DNA from: Methylobacillus sp. MM3
GTDB taxonomy: Bacteria; Pseudomonadota; Gammaproteobacteria; Burkholderiales; Methylophilaceae
Reading direction: 5' to 3'
DNA: 64,000 bases
Assembly (NCBI RefSeq): GCF_001645185.1
Contig: NZ_LXTQ01000020.1
Span: 293,670 to 357,669 of the forward strand
Shown here: one piece after another, positions 1 through 15,318 of the stretch
How the letters are laid out: each line of letters starts with the position of its first letter
How positions within the stretch are numbered: position 1 is the first letter of the stretch
The notes under the pieces: model-generated
What the model was told of the DNA's origin: nothing
The model's input: only the letters and a program-made list of their open reading frames with translations
Database searches by the model: none
Made by a program: the position numbers and the translations under genes

Positions 1-156
1 GATGTGGCGATTGCGCCTTTGCTCTGGCGTCTCGGCCACTACGGCATTGAACTGCCGAAACAAGCTGCGCCATTGCTCAAGTACGCCGAGCGCATTTTCT
101 CGCGCCCGGCTTATATCGAAGCAATGACGCCGTCCGAAAAGGCGATGCGCAAATAA
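1..156 (+). CDS. sspA: stringent starvation protein A, C-terminal part (partial)
   Basis: The last 51 codons and the TAA stop of a gene whose 5' part lies outside the window. The visible tail, ending RPAYIEAMTPSEKAMRK, looks like the helical C-terminus of a glutathione S-transferase-fold protein, and it sits directly before sspB. That pairing is typical of SspA, an RNA polymerase-associated protein involved in stress and stationary-phase transcription. The call rests on the short tail plus the neighbour; a generic GST cannot be fully excluded. Confidence 0.8.
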   Translation, partial: DVAIAPLLWRLGHYGIELPKQAAPLLKYAERIFSRPAYIEAMTPSEKAMRK

Positions 157-585
157 ATGGCGAACGAGCCAAGCTCCACGAAGCCGTATTTTCTGCGCGC
201 CATGTATGAGTGGTGCCTGGACAACGGCTTCACGCCACATCTGGTGGTGGCCGTGAATTCGCGTACGCGCGTTCCGCAGGGATACGTCAAGGATGGAGAA
301 ATTGTCCTTAATATCAATTTCTCCGCTACCAAGGATTTGCTGATCGGTAACGAAGCGGTCACGTTCTCCGCCCGGTTCGGCGGTAACCCTTTCGATATAT
401 ACGTGCCTGTCGACGCGGTGCGAGGAATCTTTGCCCGCGAAACCGGCCAGGGTATGTTTTTTGAGGCGGATGAAGCGGCAGCCCTGCTTGCGGAAGGTGA
501 GCCGGAAGATCCGCCGGATGGCCCACCGGATGAGCCGGCGCCACCCACAGGCAATAAAAGGCCAGCGCTTAAGCTGGTAAAATAG
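157..585 (+). CDS. sspB: ClpXP protease specificity-enhancing factor SspB
   Basis: A 142-residue protein starting on the base after the sspA stop, so the two are translationally coupled. SspB is an adaptor that binds ssrA-tagged proteins and hands them to ClpXP. The first ~110 residues form the compact substrate-binding domain (PYFLRAMYEWCLDNGFTPHL near the start). They are followed by a flexible acidic, proline-rich linker (EGEPEDPPDGPPDEP) and a terminal RPALKLVK peptide that resembles the ClpX-docking motif at the E. coli SspB C-terminus. All expected parts are present, which makes the call firm. Confidence 0.95.
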   Translation: MANEPSSTKPYFLRAMYEWCLDNGFTPHLVVAVNSRTRVPQGYVKDGEIVLNINFSATKDLLIGNEAVTFSARFGGNPFDIYVPVDAVRGIFARETGQGMFFEADEAAALLAEGEPEDPPDGPPDEPAPPTGNKRPALKLVK

Positions 586-605
586 CAATCTTCGTATGGC
601 GGCAC

Positions 606-633
606 TTGCTGTTCGAGTGAATGTAGGTATAAT
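606..633 (+). promoter_or_regulatory. promoter of the tRNA-tuf operon (candidate)
   Basis: TTGCTG (606-611), a 16-base spacer, then a perfect TATAAT (628-633), placed about ten bases before the first tRNA. A GC-rich stretch (CGCCGCCGCG) follows the -10 box, as in stringently controlled stable-RNA promoters. Identified by eye only. Confidence 0.6.
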
Positions 634-642
634 CGCCGCCGC

Positions 643-718
643 GCCGGATTAGCTCAGTTGGTAGAGCAGCGCACTTGTAATGCGAAGGTCGTCAGTTCGA
701 TTCCGACATCCGGCACCA
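643..718 (+). tRNA. tRNA-Thr (anticodon UGU)
   Basis: A 76-base cloverleaf with acceptor GCCGGAT pairing ATCCGGC, a TTCGATT T-loop and an encoded CCA end. The anticodon loop CTTGTAA places TGT at 676-678. It is the first of four tRNAs leading into tuf, the same order as the E. coli thrU-tyrU-glyT-thrT-tufB operon. Confidence 0.96.
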
Positions 719-784
719 TTCAATGTTATTGGTGGATGAGTTTGACAAGTTGCGGTAAAGGCCCGATAATCTCGGGTTCGGCAG

Positions 785-870
785 GGAGAGGTGCCCGAGT
801 GGCTAAAGGGGGCAGACTGTAAATCTGTTGGCTTACGCCTACGCTGGTTCGAATCCAGCCCTCTCCACCA
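785..870 (+). tRNA. tRNA-Tyr (anticodon GUA)
   Basis: An 86-base class II tRNA with a long variable arm (TTGGCTTACGCCTACG region). Acceptor GGAGAGG pairs CCTCTCC, the T-loop is TTCGAAT and CCA is encoded. The anticodon loop CTGTAAA gives GTA at 819-821. Confidence 0.96.
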
Positions 871-926
871 AAAGCTGTTCTGGAGCCGAATGTTTGGCTT
901 CGAGTGCATGGCTTCTGGCCGGTTGT

Positions 927-1002
927 GCGGGTGTAGCTCAGCTGGTAGAGCACTTGCCTTCCAAGCAAGATGTCGCGAGTTCGAACCTCGTCGCCCGCTC
1001 CA
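927..1002 (+). tRNA. tRNA-Gly (anticodon UCC)
   Basis: A 76-base cloverleaf with acceptor GCGGGTG pairing CGCCCGC (one G-U). The anticodon stem CTTGC/GCAAG encloses the loop CTTCCAA, giving TCC at 960-962. The CCA end is encoded. Confidence 0.96.
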
Positions 1003-1028
1003 GTTGCGAATTTTTTAGTATTTTAGAG

Positions 1029-1104
<76 letters not shown>

Positions 1105-1137
1105 TTTTTTTAACTTGATGAGTTAAAGGGATCGGGA

Positions 1138-2328
<1,191 letters not shown>

Positions 2329-2393
2329 TAGCAATACCCGAGGCGGCTGGTGCTTGACGTTAGTCTTGCGGCAGCCGCCGACAGCTTTAATAC

Positions 2394-2469
2394 AGGCCAG
2401 TAGCTCAATTGGCAGAGCGTCGGTCTCCAAAACCGAAGGTTGGGGGTTCGAGACCCTCCTGGCCTGCCA
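2394..2469 (+). tRNA. tRNA-Trp (anticodon CCA)
   Basis: A 76-base cloverleaf with acceptor AGGCCAG pairing CTGGCCT, discriminator G and encoded CCA. The anticodon stem TCGGT/ACCGA encloses CTCCAAA, giving CCA at 2427-2429. It lies between tuf and secE, a common proteobacterial arrangement. Confidence 0.96.
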
Positions 2470-2494
2470 CATAACATAACTGCATAACGACAAT

Positions 2495-2839
2495 ATGACC
2501 GAAAAAATCAAGCTGGCGCTGGCATTGCTGCTGGTAGCAGCTGGGCTTGGCGCTTTTTATCTGCTGGCCGAGCATGCGATGGTGTTGCGCGTTTTGGCAG
2601 TGCTTGTCGGTATAGGTGCGGCAGTGGCCATCATGTTGACGACATCGATGGGTCAGGCCGCTTTTGCTTTTTCCAGGGAAGCCTTGGCTGAGGCGCGCAA
2701 GGTTGTCTGGCCGACTCGCAAGGAAACCATCCAGACCACTGCGGCGGTGTTTGCGCTGGTGGTGGTGATGGGCATCTTCCTGTGGATCGTGGATGCGGCG
2801 TTGCTGTGGGGTGTGCAATTTTTGATGGGACGGAGTTAG
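2495..2839 (+). CDS. secE: preprotein translocase subunit SecE
   Basis: A 114-residue inner-membrane protein and the clamp subunit of the SecYEG channel. Hydrophobic segments lie at about 7-24, 30-48 and 82-108, so this is the long three-helix form found in many proteobacteria. The conserved cytoplasmic amphipathic motif [13 protein letters not shown] spans residues 66-78, just before the last helix. It stops two bases before the nusG start and is cotranscribed with it. Confidence 0.95.
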   Translation: MTEKIKLALALLLVAAGLGAFYLLAEHAMVLRVLAVLVGIGAAVAIMLTTSMGQAAFAFSREALAEARKVVWPTRKETIQTTAAVFALVVVMGIFLWIVDAALLWGVQFLMGRS

Positions 2840-2841
2840 TA

Positions 2842-3378
2842 ATGACGATGAAGTGGTATGCAGTACAGGTCTACTCCGGCTTCGAGAAATCGGTTCAGCG
2901 CGCTCTTGAAGAGCGCGTAAGCCGTTCTACCCTGCAAGACAAGTTTGGCCAGATTCTGGTCCCTGTCGAAGAAGTGGTCGAAATGAAGGGTGGTCAGAAG
3001 ACCATCAGTGAGCGCAAGCTTTATCCGGGCTATCTGCTGGTGCAGATGGCTATGGATGATGATACCTGGCACCTGGTTCGCAGCGTGCCGCGTGTTTCTG
3101 CCTTTATTGGCGGCACTGCGCTGAAGCCAACGCCGATCAAGGATGCTGAAGTCGATATCATCCTGCATCGCATGGACGAGAGCAAAAGCAATCCGACGCA
3201 AAAGCTTACCTTCGAGAAGGGCGAGATGGTGCGTGTCATCGACGGTCCGTTCAAGGATTTTTCCGGCGCGGTCGAAGATGTCAATTACGAAAAAAACAAG
3301 CTGCGGGTATCGGTGGTCATTTTTGGCCGTGCGACACCGGTGGAGCTGGATTTCAGTCAGATCGAAAAAGAGGTCTGA
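2842..3378 (+). CDS. nusG: transcription termination/antitermination factor NusG
   Basis: A 178-residue protein that binds RNA polymerase, suppresses pausing and links it to Rho or the ribosome. It has an N-terminal NGN domain ([15 protein letters not shown] near residue 4, YPGYLLVQM in the middle). The C-terminal KOW domain contains [18 protein letters not shown] place the start at ATG 2842, preceded by GGACGGAG and giving the usual family length. An upstream in-frame start would add 20 residues overlapping secE and is not supported. Confidence 0.96.
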   Translation: MTMKWYAVQVYSGFEKSVQRALEERVSRSTLQDKFGQILVPVEEVVEMKGGQKTISERKLYPGYLLVQMAMDDDTWHLVRSVPRVSAFIGGTALKPTPIKDAEVDIILHRMDESKSNPTQKLTFEKGEMVRVIDGPFKDFSGAVEDVNYEKNKLRVSVVIFGRATPVELDFSQIEKEV

Positions 3379-3385
3379 CGAAAGC

Positions 3386-3404
3386 GCGCCTTCGGGCGCT
3401 TTTT
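3386..3404 (+). terminator. hairpin with T-tract between nusG and rplK
   Basis: Stem GCGCC (3386-3390) and GGCGC (3395-3399) closed by a TTCG tetraloop, followed by five T. It begins eight bases after the nusG stop. It may be a partial terminator separating secE-nusG from rplKA. Confidence 0.6.
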
Positions 3405-3458
3405 GGTCGGGGAGCGCCGGATTTTCGGTGCGTTTGAACCCATTTTAGGAGCAAGCAA

Positions 3459-3890
3459 ATGGCAAAGAAAGTTATAGGCTATATCAAGCTGCAGATCCCT
3501 GCAGGCAAAGCCAATCCCAGCCCGCCTGTCGGTCCCGCACTGGGCCAGCGCGGTCTGAATATCATGGAATTCTGTAAGGCGTTCAACGCGGCAACCCAAG
3601 GCATGGAGCCGGGTCTGCCGGTGCCGGTGGTCATCACCGCGTTCGCCGACAAGAGCTTCACCTTCGTGATGAAGACGCCTCCGGCGACTGTACTGATCAA
3701 GAAGGCAGCCAAGATTGACAAGGGTTCTGCTCGCCCGCATACCGATAAGGTAGGCAAGATTTCCCGTGCGCAAGCCGAAGAAATCGCCAAGACCAAGATG
3801 CCCGATCTGACCGCGGCAGACATGGATGCCGCCGTGCGTACCATTGCCGGTAGCGCTCGCAGCATGGGTATTGAAGTGGAGGGCGTATAA
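3459..3890 (+). CDS. rplK: 50S ribosomal protein L11
   Basis: A 143-residue protein of the GTPase-associated stalk base. The proline-rich N-terminal segment ([19 protein letters not shown], about residues 11-29) and the C-terminal rRNA-binding domain are both complete. The ATG is preceded by TAGGAG. The stop codon abuts the rplA start directly. Confidence 0.97.
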   Translation: MAKKVIGYIKLQIPAGKANPSPPVGPALGQRGLNIMEFCKAFNAATQGMEPGLPVPVVITAFADKSFTFVMKTPPATVLIKKAAKIDKGSARPHTDKVGKISRAQAEEIAKTKMPDLTAADMDAAVRTIAGSARSMGIEVEGV

Positions 3891-4583
3891 ATGGCTAACG
3901 ATTCCAAGCGTCTTCAGGCACTGCGTGCCAAGATTGACCGTAACAAGGTTTACCCGCTGACCGATGCCCTGGCGCTGGTCAAGGAAACCGCAACTGCAAA
4001 ATTCGACGAATCCGTGGATGCCGTGATCAACCTCGGCATCGATGCGCGTAAGTCCGACCAGCTGGTTCGCGGCGCGCTGGTGCTGCCCAAGGGTACTGGC
4101 AAGACCAAACGCGTTGCCGTGTTTGCGCAAGGCGCGGCAGCGGAAGCTGCCAAGGCTGCCGGTGCTGACATCGTCGGTTTCGAAGACTTGGCCGAACAAG
4201 TCAAGGGCGGCATGCTGGATTTCGACATTGCGATCGCAACGCCGGATGCCATGCGTATCGTCGGCCAATTGGGCCAAGTGCTCGGCCCTCGCGGCCTGAT
4301 GCCTAACCCGAAGGTCGGTACCGTTACTCCCGATGTCACGACCGCTGTGAAGAATGCCAAGGCCGGTCAGGTTCAATACCGTACCGACAAGGCCGGTATT
4401 GTGCACTGCACCATCGGCCGCGCTTCATTCGAAGTCGATGCACTGAAGGAAAACCTGCTGGCACTGATCGATGCGCTGAACAAGGCCAAGCCTTCTTCCA
4501 GCAAGGGTCAGTACATGAAGAAGGTATCCGTTTCCAGCACCATGGGTGCCGGTGTGCGGGTTGACCAGGCTAACCTGGCGTAA
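3891..4583 (+). CDS. rplA: 50S ribosomal protein L1
   Basis: A 230-residue two-domain protein of the L1 stalk, which moves the deacylated tRNA out of the E site. Recognisable L1 segments include [15 protein letters not shown] near the middle and a normal C-terminus. The gene starts on the base after the rplK stop, so coupling is expected. In E. coli L1 represses this mRNA; the corresponding site was not identified here. Confidence 0.97.
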   Translation: MANDSKRLQALRAKIDRNKVYPLTDALALVKETATAKFDESVDAVINLGIDARKSDQLVRGALVLPKGTGKTKRVAVFAQGAAAEAAKAAGADIVGFEDLAEQVKGGMLDFDIAIATPDAMRIVGQLGQVLGPRGLMPNPKVGTVTPDVTTAVKNAKAGQVQYRTDKAGIVHCTIGRASFEVDALKENLLALIDALNKAKPSSSKGQYMKKVSVSSTMGAGVRVDQANLA

Positions 4584-4589
4584 GTAATG

Positions 4590-4849
4590 CAACAGGCGGG
4601 CGCTTCGGCGTCCGTAGCAAAGGGCTTTGGGCCTGCCGTTTAACCGCGGCAGGGTTATCAAAGACCGTAGGTACCCGCAAGGGTTTAATCGACCGTCAAA
4701 GGCGCATGCAGGTTGTGCGAGGAGTAGCGGAAGTCCTACGCAGATGGCGTTCCCGGAACAGGATAATCCTGATGAAAGGTCGCCGTGGGTAGGTTCCCGT
4801 ACTTTATAACTGAAGTGCGGGAGCTCAATTAACGGAAGGAGGTAAGACC
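4590..4849 (+). promoter_or_regulatory. rplJ leader region (L10-type autoregulatory leader)
   Basis: A 266-base gap between rplA and rplJ with several potential hairpins. Examples are GGGCGCTTCGGCGTCC around 4598-4613 and CCTGCC...GGCAGG around 4632-4653. A structured, gene-free 5' leader is what the L10(L12)4 complex binds in proteobacteria to repress rplJL translation. No reliable gene lies here. The exact promoter and the L10-binding kink were not located by eye. Confidence 0.65.
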
Positions 4850-5374
4850 TTGAGTCTTAATCTTGAAGAGAAAAAGGCAGTGGTTGCCGAGGTTAGCGAG
4901 CAAGTCTCCAAGGCCCAGTCGATCATTCTCGCCGAGTATCGCGGCTTGGAAGTGGGCGACATGACCAAGCTGCGTGCGCAAGCCCGGAATTCCGGCGTGT
5001 ATCTTCGCGTTCTGAAGAATACGCTGGTGCGTCGTGCCGTTGACGGCACGCCGTTCTCCGACTTGTCCGCGCAAATGGTTGGCCCGCTGGTGTTCGGTAT
5101 CTCTACCGATCCGGTTGCTGCGGCAAAGGTGCTGAACGACTTTGCCAAGGGTAACGACAAGTTTGTGATCAAGGCAGGCGCGATGCCGAACCAGGTCATG
5201 GACGCCAATGGCGTCAAGGCCCTGGCATCCATGCCGAGCCGCGAAGAGCTGCTGTCCAAGCTGCTGGGTACCATGCAAGCACCGGTTGCCAAGTTCGTCC
5301 GCACCCTCAACGAAGTCCCGACTTCGTTCGTGCGTGGCCTGGCTGCCGTTCGCGACCAGAAGCAAGCCGCTTAA
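4850..5374 (+). CDS. rplJ: 50S ribosomal protein L10
   Basis: A 174-residue protein that anchors L7/L12 dimers to the large subunit. It begins [19 protein letters not shown] and continues with the usual [13 protein letters not shown] segment. The start is TTG at 4850, chosen because an excellent AAGGAGGT lies at 4836-4843 with suitable spacing and no upstream start fits. A weak start codon with a strong ribosome site fits a translationally regulated gene. Confidence 0.95.
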   Translation: MSLNLEEKKAVVAEVSEQVSKAQSIILAEYRGLEVGDMTKLRAQARNSGVYLRVLKNTLVRRAVDGTPFSDLSAQMVGPLVFGISTDPVAAAKVLNDFAKGNDKFVIKAGAMPNQVMDANGVKALASMPSREELLSKLLGTMQAPVAKFVRTLNEVPTSFVRGLAAVRDQKQAA

Positions 5375-5407
5375 TTCATATTTAAACTTTTATCAGGAGT
5401 AATACAA

Positions 5408-5785
5408 ATGGCTCTGTCCAAAGCAGAAATTCTCGACGCAATCGCTAGCATGACGGTTCTGGATCTGTCCGAACTGATCAAGGAAATGGAAGAAAAGTTC
5501 GGCGTGTCCGCTGCCGCTGCCGCTGTGTCCGTCGCAGCTGCTCCGGCTGCTGCCGCTGCTGCTGTTGAAGAAAAGACCGAATTCGACGTCATCCTGACCG
5601 GTGCCGGCGACAACAAGGTCAACGTCATCAAGGCCGTTCGCGAACTGACCAGCCTGGGTCTGAAGGAAGCCAAGGATCTGGTTGACGGCGCTCCGAAGGC
5701 AATCAAGGAAGGCGTGTCCAAGGCTGATGCTGACGCTGCTGCCAAGAAGCTGATCGAAGCCGGCGCTACCGTCGAAGTCAAGTAA
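5408..5785 (+). CDS. rplL: 50S ribosomal protein L7/L12
   Basis: A 125-residue stalk protein with three parts. These are an N-terminal dimerisation helix pair ([20 protein letters not shown]), an alanine-rich hinge (residues ~36-55), and the C-terminal factor-binding domain ([20 protein letters not shown]). The ribosome site AGGAG precedes the ATG. It is present at several copies per ribosome, and the strong site fits that. Confidence 0.97.
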   Translation: MALSKAEILDAIASMTVLDLSELIKEMEEKFGVSAAAAAVSVAAAPAAAAAAVEEKTEFDVILTGAGDNKVNVIKAVRELTSLGLKEAKDLVDGAPKAIKEGVSKADADAAAKKLIEAGATVEVK

Positions 5786-5801
5786 TAGAAGTTTGCTGTA
5801 A

Positions 5802-5827
5802 AAGGCTGGCGGGAAACCGCCAGCCTT
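5802..5827 (+). terminator. attenuator-like hairpin between rplL and rpoB
   Basis: A perfect 11-base-pair stem, AAGGCTGGCGG (5802-5812) with CCGCCAGCCTT (5817-5827), closed by a GAAA tetraloop. No long T-tract follows. In E. coli the same interval holds a partial terminator and RNase III site that lowers rpoBC relative to rplJL. An equivalent role here is an inference. Confidence 0.6.
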
Positions 5828-5903
5828 CACCATTTTCAGAGGCCAGAAGACAGGGAATCGCACGTTTTCTGTCTTTTGCCCTCTAAAGCCCAGTGGAGAG
5901 ACC

Positions 5904-10073
<4,170 letters not shown>

Positions 10074-10083
10074 GGAGAATCGC

Positions 10084-13000
10084 GTGAAAGCATTACTCGA
10101 TCTATTCAAGCAAGTAACTCAGGAAGAAGAATTCGACGCGATCAAGATTGCGTTGGCTTCTCCCGAGAAGATTCGTTCCTGGTCCTACGGCGAAGTCAAA
10201 AAGCCGGAAACCATCAACTATCGTACGTTCAAGCCGGAACGCGACGGCCTGTTCTGCTCGAAGATTTTCGGGCCGATCAAGGACTACGAGTGCCTGTGCG
10301 GCAAGTACAAGCGCCTGAAGCACCGCGGCGTGATCTGCGAAAAGTGCGGCGTCGAAGTGACATTGTCCAAAGTGCGTCGCGAACGCATGGGCCATATCGA
10401 ACTGGCCTCGCCGGTTGCACACATCTGGTTCCTGAAGTCCCTGCCCAGCCGTCTGGGCATGGTGCTCGATATCGCGTTGCGCGACATCGAGCGCGTACTG
10501 TACTTCGAAGCATTCATCGTCATCGATCCGGGTATGACCCCGCTCAACCGTTGCCAGCTGCTGACGGAAGACGACTACCTGGCCAAGGTGGAAGAATACG
10601 GCGACGAGTTCAGCGCTCTGATGGGTGCCGAAGGCGTACGCGAACTGCTGCGCACCATGGACCTGCACAGCGAAGTGGAAAAGCTGCGTCGCGAGCTGTC
10701 CGAAACCGGTTCTGAAGCCAAGATTAAGAAGATCGCCAAGCGCCTCAAGGTGCTGGAAGCCTTCCAGAAGTCCGGCATCAAGCCGGAATGGATGATCCTG
10801 GAAGTGCTGCCGGTGCTGCCGCCGGAACTGCGTCCGCTGGTTCCGCTGGACGGCGGCCGCTTTGCGACCTCCGACCTGAACGATCTGTATCGTCGCGTCA
10901 TTAACCGTAATAACCGTTTGAAGCGCCTGCTCGAACTGAAGGCGCCGGAAATCATCGTGCGCAACGAAAAGCGCATGCTGCAGGAATCCGTGGATTCGCT
11001 GCTGGACAACGGCCGCCGCGGTAAGGCGATGACGGGCGCCAATAAGCGTCCGCTGAAGTCGCTCGCCGACATGATCAAGGGCAAGGGTGGTCGTTTCCGT
11101 CAAAACCTTCTGGGTAAGCGCGTCGACTATTCCGGCCGTTCCGTGATCGTGGTGGGTCCGACGCTCAAGCTGCACCAGTGCGGCCTGCCGAAGAAAATGG
11201 CGCTGGAGCTATTCAAGCCTTTCATCTTCCACAAGCTGGAAGTGCTGGGCCTGGCGACGACCATCAAAGCCGCCAAAAAGAAGGTGGAAGAAGAAGGGCC
11301 GGAAGTGTGGGACATCCTCGAGGATGTCATCCGCGAGCATCCGGTGCTGCTCAACCGCGCACCGACGCTGCACCGCCTCGGTATCCAGGCATTCGAGCCG
11401 GTTCTGATCGAAGGCAAGGCCATCCAGTTGCATCCGCTGGTTTGCGCGGCGTTCAACGCCGACTTCGACGGTGACCAGATGGCCGTTCACGTGCCGTTGT
11501 CGCTGGAAGCGCAGATGGAAGCCCGTACACTGATGCTGGCCTCCAACAACGTGCTGTCGCCTGCCAACGGCGAACCGATCATCGTGCCGTCGCAGGACAT
11601 CGTGCTGGGTCTGTACTACATGACCCGCGAAAAGCTGCGCGCCAAGGGCGAAGGCATGCGTTTCACGAACATCGCCGAAGTGCAGCGCGCTTATCAGCTC
11701 GGCCACGTCGATATGCACGCTCGCATCACGGTGCGCATCAAGGAATTTGATGTCAGCGAAGACGGCGAAAAGACCGAGAAGATGACACGCTACGAAACGA
11801 CCGTCGGTCGCTCGCTGCTGTCGGAAATTCTTCCGCCGGGCCTGCCGTTCAGCAACATCGATCGCGCGCTGAAGAAGAAGGAAATCTCCAAGCTGATCAA
11901 CGCCAGCTTCCGCAAGGTCGGCATCCGCGAAACGGTGATTTTCGCCGACAAGCTGATGTACACCGGTTACAGCTATGCAACTCGTGCGGGTATCTCCATC
12001 AGCATCAACGACATGCTGGTTCCGCCCGAGAAGGAAGAGCTGATTGCCGCCGCTGAAGGCGAAGTGAAGGAAATCGAAGACCAGTATGTTTCCGGCCTGG
12101 TGACCCAGGGCGAACGCTACAACAAGGTGGTCGACATCTGGGGCCGCGCTGGCGACAAGGTGGCCGAGGCCATGATGAAGCAGCTGCGCGAAGAGCCGGT
12201 GCTGGACGATGACGGCAAGGTGATGAAGGACGAATCCGGCAAGGAACTGCGCCAGGAGTCTTTCAACGCGATTTACATGATGGCCGACTCCGGCGCCCGG
12301 GGCTCTGCTGCCCAGGTGCGTCAGCTGGCCGGTATGCGCGGCCTGATGGCAAAGCCGGATGGCTCCATTATTGAAACGCCGATTACCGCGAATTTCCGCG
12401 ATGGTCTGAACGTGTTGCAGTACTTTATCTCGACCCACGGTGCTCGTAAAGGCCTGGCCGATACCGCGCTGAAGACCGCCAACTCCGGTTACCTGACCCG
12501 TCGTCTGGTCGACGTGACGCAGGATCTGGTTGTGACCGAAGACGATTGCGGCACGGTCGAAGGCCTGGTTACCAAGGCATTGGTCAAGGGCGGTGAAGTC
12601 GTTGAACCGTTGCGCGATCGCATCCTCGGCCGCGTATCCGCGCTGGACATCATCCATCCGGAAACCCAGGAAGTGGTCATTCCTGCGGCAACTCTGCTGA
12701 CCGAAGACGAAGTGGATCTGATCGATTCGCTGGGCATCGACGAAGTCAAGGTGCGTACCGCACTGACCTGCGATACCCGTTACGGCATTTGCGCCAAGTG
12801 CTACGGTCGAGATCTCGGCCGCGGCAAACTGATCAGTATCGGTGAAGCGGTCGGGGTGATCGCTGCGCAGTCAATCGGCGAACCTGGTACCCAGCTGACC
12901 ATGCGTACCTTCCACATTGGTGGCGCGGTATCGCGTGCAGCTTCCGTGAGCCAGGTCGAGTCCAAGTCCAACGGTGTGGTGCGTTTCACCTCCACGATGC

Positions 13001-14328
13001 GTTATGTGACCAATGCGCGCAACGAGCAGGTTGTCATCTCCCGCAATGGCGAAGCCATGGTGCAGGATGAAAACGGCCGCGAACGCGAGCGTCACAAGGT
13101 GCCGTACGGCGCGACGCTGCAAGTCACCGACGGCAAGCAGGTCAAGGCTGGCCAAGCGCTGGCTACATGGGATCCGCACACCCGTCCGATCATTACCGAG
13201 TACGCGGGTCGCGTGAAGTTCGAGAACGTCGAAGAAGGCGTGACCGTAGCCAAGCAGATCGACGAAGTGACCGGTCTGTCTTCGCTGGTCGTCATCGATC
13301 CGAAACAACGGGGCGGACAATCGAAGGGCCTGCGTCCTCAAGTCAAATTGCTTGACGAGAATGGTGTTGAGGTCAAGGTGGCAGGCAGCGACCTGTCGGT
13401 GAACATCACCTTCCAGATCGGCTGCATCATCACCGTGAAGGACGGTCAGGATGTGGGCGTCGGTGAAGTGCTGGCCCGTATTCCGCAGGAATCCTCCAAG
13501 ACCCGCGACATTACCGGGGGTCTGCCGCGCGTGGCTGAACTGTTCGAAGCACGTTCGCCGAAGGATGCCGGCATGCTGGCGGAAATCACCGGCACGCTGT
13601 CGTTCGGCAAGGATACCAAGGGCAAGCAACGTCTGGTCATTACCGACCTTGACGGTGTTGCGCACGAGTTCCTGATTCCGAAGGACAAGCACGTGACCGT
13701 CCATGACGGTCAGGTGGTGACCAAGGGCGAAACCATTGTCGACGGTCCGGCAGAGCCGCAGGATATCCTGCGCCTGCAAGGCCGCGAAGCGCTGGCACGT
13801 TACATCATCGACGAAGTGCAGGACGTTTACCGCCTGCAAGGCGTGAAGATCAACGACAAGCACATCGAAGTGATCGTGCGTCAGATGCTGCGCCGCGTTC
13901 GCGTGACCGATGCTGGCGACACCAACTTCATCCTGGGTGAGCAGGTGGAACGTGCCGATCTGCTGGCAGAAAACGAACGCGTGCTGGCAGCAGACAAGGA
14001 CAAGCGTCCGGCCAGCTTCGAGTACGTGCTGCTCGGTATTACCAAGGCTTCGCTGTCTACGGATTCCTTCATCTCCGCGGCTTCCTTCCAGGAAACCACG
14101 CGCGTGCTGACCGAAGCGGCCATCCTTGGCAAGCGCGACGATCTGCGCGGTCTGAAGGAAAACGTGATTGTCGGTCGCTTGATTCCGGCCGGTACCGGTC
14201 TGGCATATCACGACACACGCAAGCGTCAGGGTGCCGGCGTCGATGCTGGTTCCAGCGTGATCGTGGAGTCCGATGCCGTCGCGGAAACTCCGTCGCAGGA
14301 AACCGAAGGTGATGCCAAGGTTGCTTGA
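10084..14328 (+). CDS. rpoC: DNA-directed RNA polymerase subunit beta'
   Basis: A 1414-residue catalytic subunit starting with GTG, preceded by AAGGAGA. Three aspartates of NADFDGD at residues 460, 462 and 464 bind the active-site magnesium. The N-terminal zinc site ([19 protein letters not shown], about residues 70-88) and the second cysteine cluster ([11 protein letters not shown] near residue 897) are present. The stop codon overlaps the -35 box of the downstream str promoter. Confidence 0.98.
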   Translation: MKALLDLFKQVTQEEEFDAIKIALASPEKIRSWSYGEVKKPETINYRTFKPERDGLFCSKIFGPIKDYECLCGKYKRLKHRGVICEKCGVEVTLSKVRRERMGHIELASPVAHIWFLKSLPSRLGMVLDIALRDIERVLYFEAFIVIDPGMTPLNRCQLLTEDDYLAKVEEYGDEFSALMGAEGVRELLRTMDLHSEVEKLRRELSETGSEAKIKKIAKRLKVLEAFQKSGIKPEWMILEVLPVLPPELRPLVPLDGGRFATSDLNDLYRRVINRNNRLKRLLELKAPEIIVRNEKRMLQESVDSLLDNGRRGKAMTGANKRPLKSLADMIKGKGGRFRQNLLGKRVDYSGRSVIVVGPTLKLHQCGLPKKMALELFKPFIFHKLEVLGLATTIKAAKKKVEEEGPEVWDILEDVIREHPVLLNRAPTLHRLGIQAFEPVLIEGKAIQLHPLVCAAFNADFDGDQMAVHVPLSLEAQMEARTLMLASNNVLSPANGEPIIVPSQDIVLGLYYMTREKLRAKGEGMRFTNIAEVQRAYQLGHVDMHARITVRIKEFDVSEDGEKTEKMTRYETTVGRSLLSEILPPGLPFSNIDRALKKKEISKLINASFRKVGIRETVIFADKLMYTGYSYATRAGISISINDMLVPPEKEELIAAAEGEVKEIEDQYVSGLVTQGERYNKVVDIWGRAGDKVAEAMMKQLREEPVLDDDGKVMKDESGKELRQESFNAIYMMADSGARGSAAQVRQLAGMRGLMAKPDGSIIETPITANFRDGLNVLQYFISTHGARKGLADTALKTANSGYLTRRLVDVTQDLVVTEDDCGTVEGLVTKALVKGGEVVEPLRDRILGRVSALDIIHPETQEVVIPAATLLTEDEVDLIDSLGIDEVKVRTALTCDTRYGICAKCYGRDLGRGKLISIGEAVGVIAAQSIGEPGTQLTMRTFHIGGAVSRAASVSQVESKSNGVVRFTSTMRYVTNARNEQVVISRNGEAMVQDENGRERERHKVPYGATLQVTDGKQVKAGQALATWDPHTRPIITEYAGRVKFENVEEGVTVAKQIDEVTGLSSLVVIDPKQRGGQSKGLRPQVKLLDENGVEVKVAGSDLSVNITFQIGCIITVKDGQDVGVGEVLARIPQESSKTRDITGGLPRVAELFEARSPKDAGMLAEITGTLSFGKDTKGKQRLVITDLDGVAHEFLIPKDKHVTVHDGQVVTKGETIVDGPAEPQDILRLQGREALARYIIDEVQDVYRLQGVKINDKHIEVIVRQMLRRVRVTDAGDTNFILGEQVERADLLAENERVLAADKDKRPASFEYVLLGITKASLSTDSFISAASFQETTRVLTEAAILGKRDDLRGLKENVIVGRLIPAGTGLAYHDTRKRQGAGVDAGSSVIVESDAVAETPSQETEGDAKVA

Positions 14329-14353
14329 CAACACCTTGACTAGAAAATAGAAT
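14325..14353 (+). promoter_or_regulatory. str operon promoter (rpsL-rpsG-fusA-tuf)
   Basis: TTGACA at 14325-14330, a 17-base spacer and TAGAAT at 14348-14353: a perfect -35, optimal spacing and a five-of-six -10 box. The -35 box overlaps the rpoC TGA stop (14326-14328). Start of transcription would be near 14360. Confidence 0.7.
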
Positions 14354-14365
14354 GCTGTGTTTTTC

Positions 14366-14397
14366 GGGATGGCGGGATTCGCCGTCCCGTACTTTTT
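14366..14397 (+). terminator. hairpin and T-tract in the rpsL leader
   Basis: A nine-pair stem with one G-U, GGGATGGCG (14366-14374) with CGCCGTCCC (14380-14388), then four bases and five T. It lies after the str promoter and before rpsL. It could both end rpoBC transcripts and attenuate the str operon. Confidence 0.5.
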
Positions 14398-14411
14398 AGG
14401 GATTACAGAAT

Positions 14412-14789
14412 ATGCCAACGATCAATCAGTTGGTGCGCAAGCCGCGCCAAAAGGTGGTAACGAAGAGCAAAGTGCCTGCGCTGGAAGCATGTCCGCAGAA
14501 GCGCGGCGTTTGCACTCGCGTCTATACCACCACCCCGAAGAAGCCTAACTCCGCGCTGCGTAAGGTGGCCAAGGTGCGCCTGACCAACGGTTACGAGGTC
14601 ATCAGCTACATCGGCGGTGAAGGCCATAACCTGCAGGAGCACTCCGTGGTACTGCTGCGCGGCGGCCGTGTGAAGGACTTGCCTGGTGTGCGTTACCACA
14701 TGGTGCGCGGCAGCCTGGATACCGCCGGCGTCAAGGATCGTAAGCAGTCGCGCTCCAAGTACGGCGCAAAGCGTCCTAAAGCTGCGTAA
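14412..14789 (+). CDS. rpsL: 30S ribosomal protein S12
   Basis: A 125-residue decoding-centre protein. [13 protein letters not shown] contains Lys43, and [13 protein letters not shown] contains Lys88 and Asp89. The two lysines, where streptomycin-resistance substitutions usually fall, are wild type. Asp89 is the residue methylthiolated by RimO in other bacteria. It is the first gene of the str operon. Confidence 0.98.
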   Translation: MPTINQLVRKPRQKVVTKSKVPALEACPQKRGVCTRVYTTTPKKPNSALRKVAKVRLTNGYEVISYIGGEGHNLQEHSVVLLRGGRVKDLPGVRYHMVRGSLDTAGVKDRKQSRSKYGAKRPKAA

Positions 14790-14817
14790 TTTTTGAGATT
14801 AGGAATCGAGATAAACC

Positions 14818-15288
14818 ATGCCAAGACGTAGAGAAGTCCCCAAGCGCAATATTCTTCCCGACCCGAAATTCGGTAGCCAGGAAGTTTCCAAGTTCGTTAA
14901 CGTGCTGATGACCGGCGGCAAGAAGTCCGTCGCGGAAAGCATTCTGTACGGCGCGCTGGCTCAAGTTGAACAAAAGAGCGGCAAGAACCCGCTGGAAGTG
15001 TTTACCACTGCCATCAGTAATCTGCGCCCTGTCGTTGAAGTCAAGAGCCGCCGTGTCGGTGGTGCGAACTATCAGGTGCCGGTCGAAGTGCGTCCGGTTC
15101 GCCGTACTGCGCTGGCCATGCGTTGGCTGCGTGATGCTGCGCGCAAGCGTGGCGAAAAGTCGATGGGCCTGCGTCTGGCTGCTGAGCTGGTCGAAGCTTC
15201 CGAAGGTCGCGGCGCCGCCATGAAGAAGCGTGAAGAAGTGCACCGTATGGCGGAAGCCAACAAAGCCTTCTCGCATTTCCGCTTCTAA
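14818..15288 (+). CDS. rpsG: 30S ribosomal protein S7
   Basis: A 156-residue primary binder of the 16S 3' major domain. It begins [20 protein letters not shown] and contains the conserved [14 protein letters not shown] and [14 protein letters not shown] segments. It sits between rpsL and fusA as usual. In E. coli S7 represses this operon; no operator was assigned here. Confidence 0.97.
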   Translation: MPRRREVPKRNILPDPKFGSQEVSKFVNVLMTGGKKSVAESILYGALAQVEQKSGKNPLEVFTTAISNLRPVVEVKSRRVGGANYQVPVEVRPVRRTALAMRWLRDAARKRGEKSMGLRLAAELVEASEGRGAAMKKREEVHRMAEANKAFSHFRF

Positions 15289-15318
15289 TTCAACAGATTT
15301 AAGTAAAAGGTATTCGCT

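Noticed and set aside
2342..2379. Pairing of GGCGGCTG and CAGCCGCC between tuf and tRNA-Trp as a terminator
   Set aside because: The loop is 22 bases and there is no T-tract; downstream genes are probably cotranscribed. It was too weak to list.
4627..4809. A 60-codon frame inside the rplJ leader
   Set aside because: No ribosome site, and the interval fits a structured L10-type leader.
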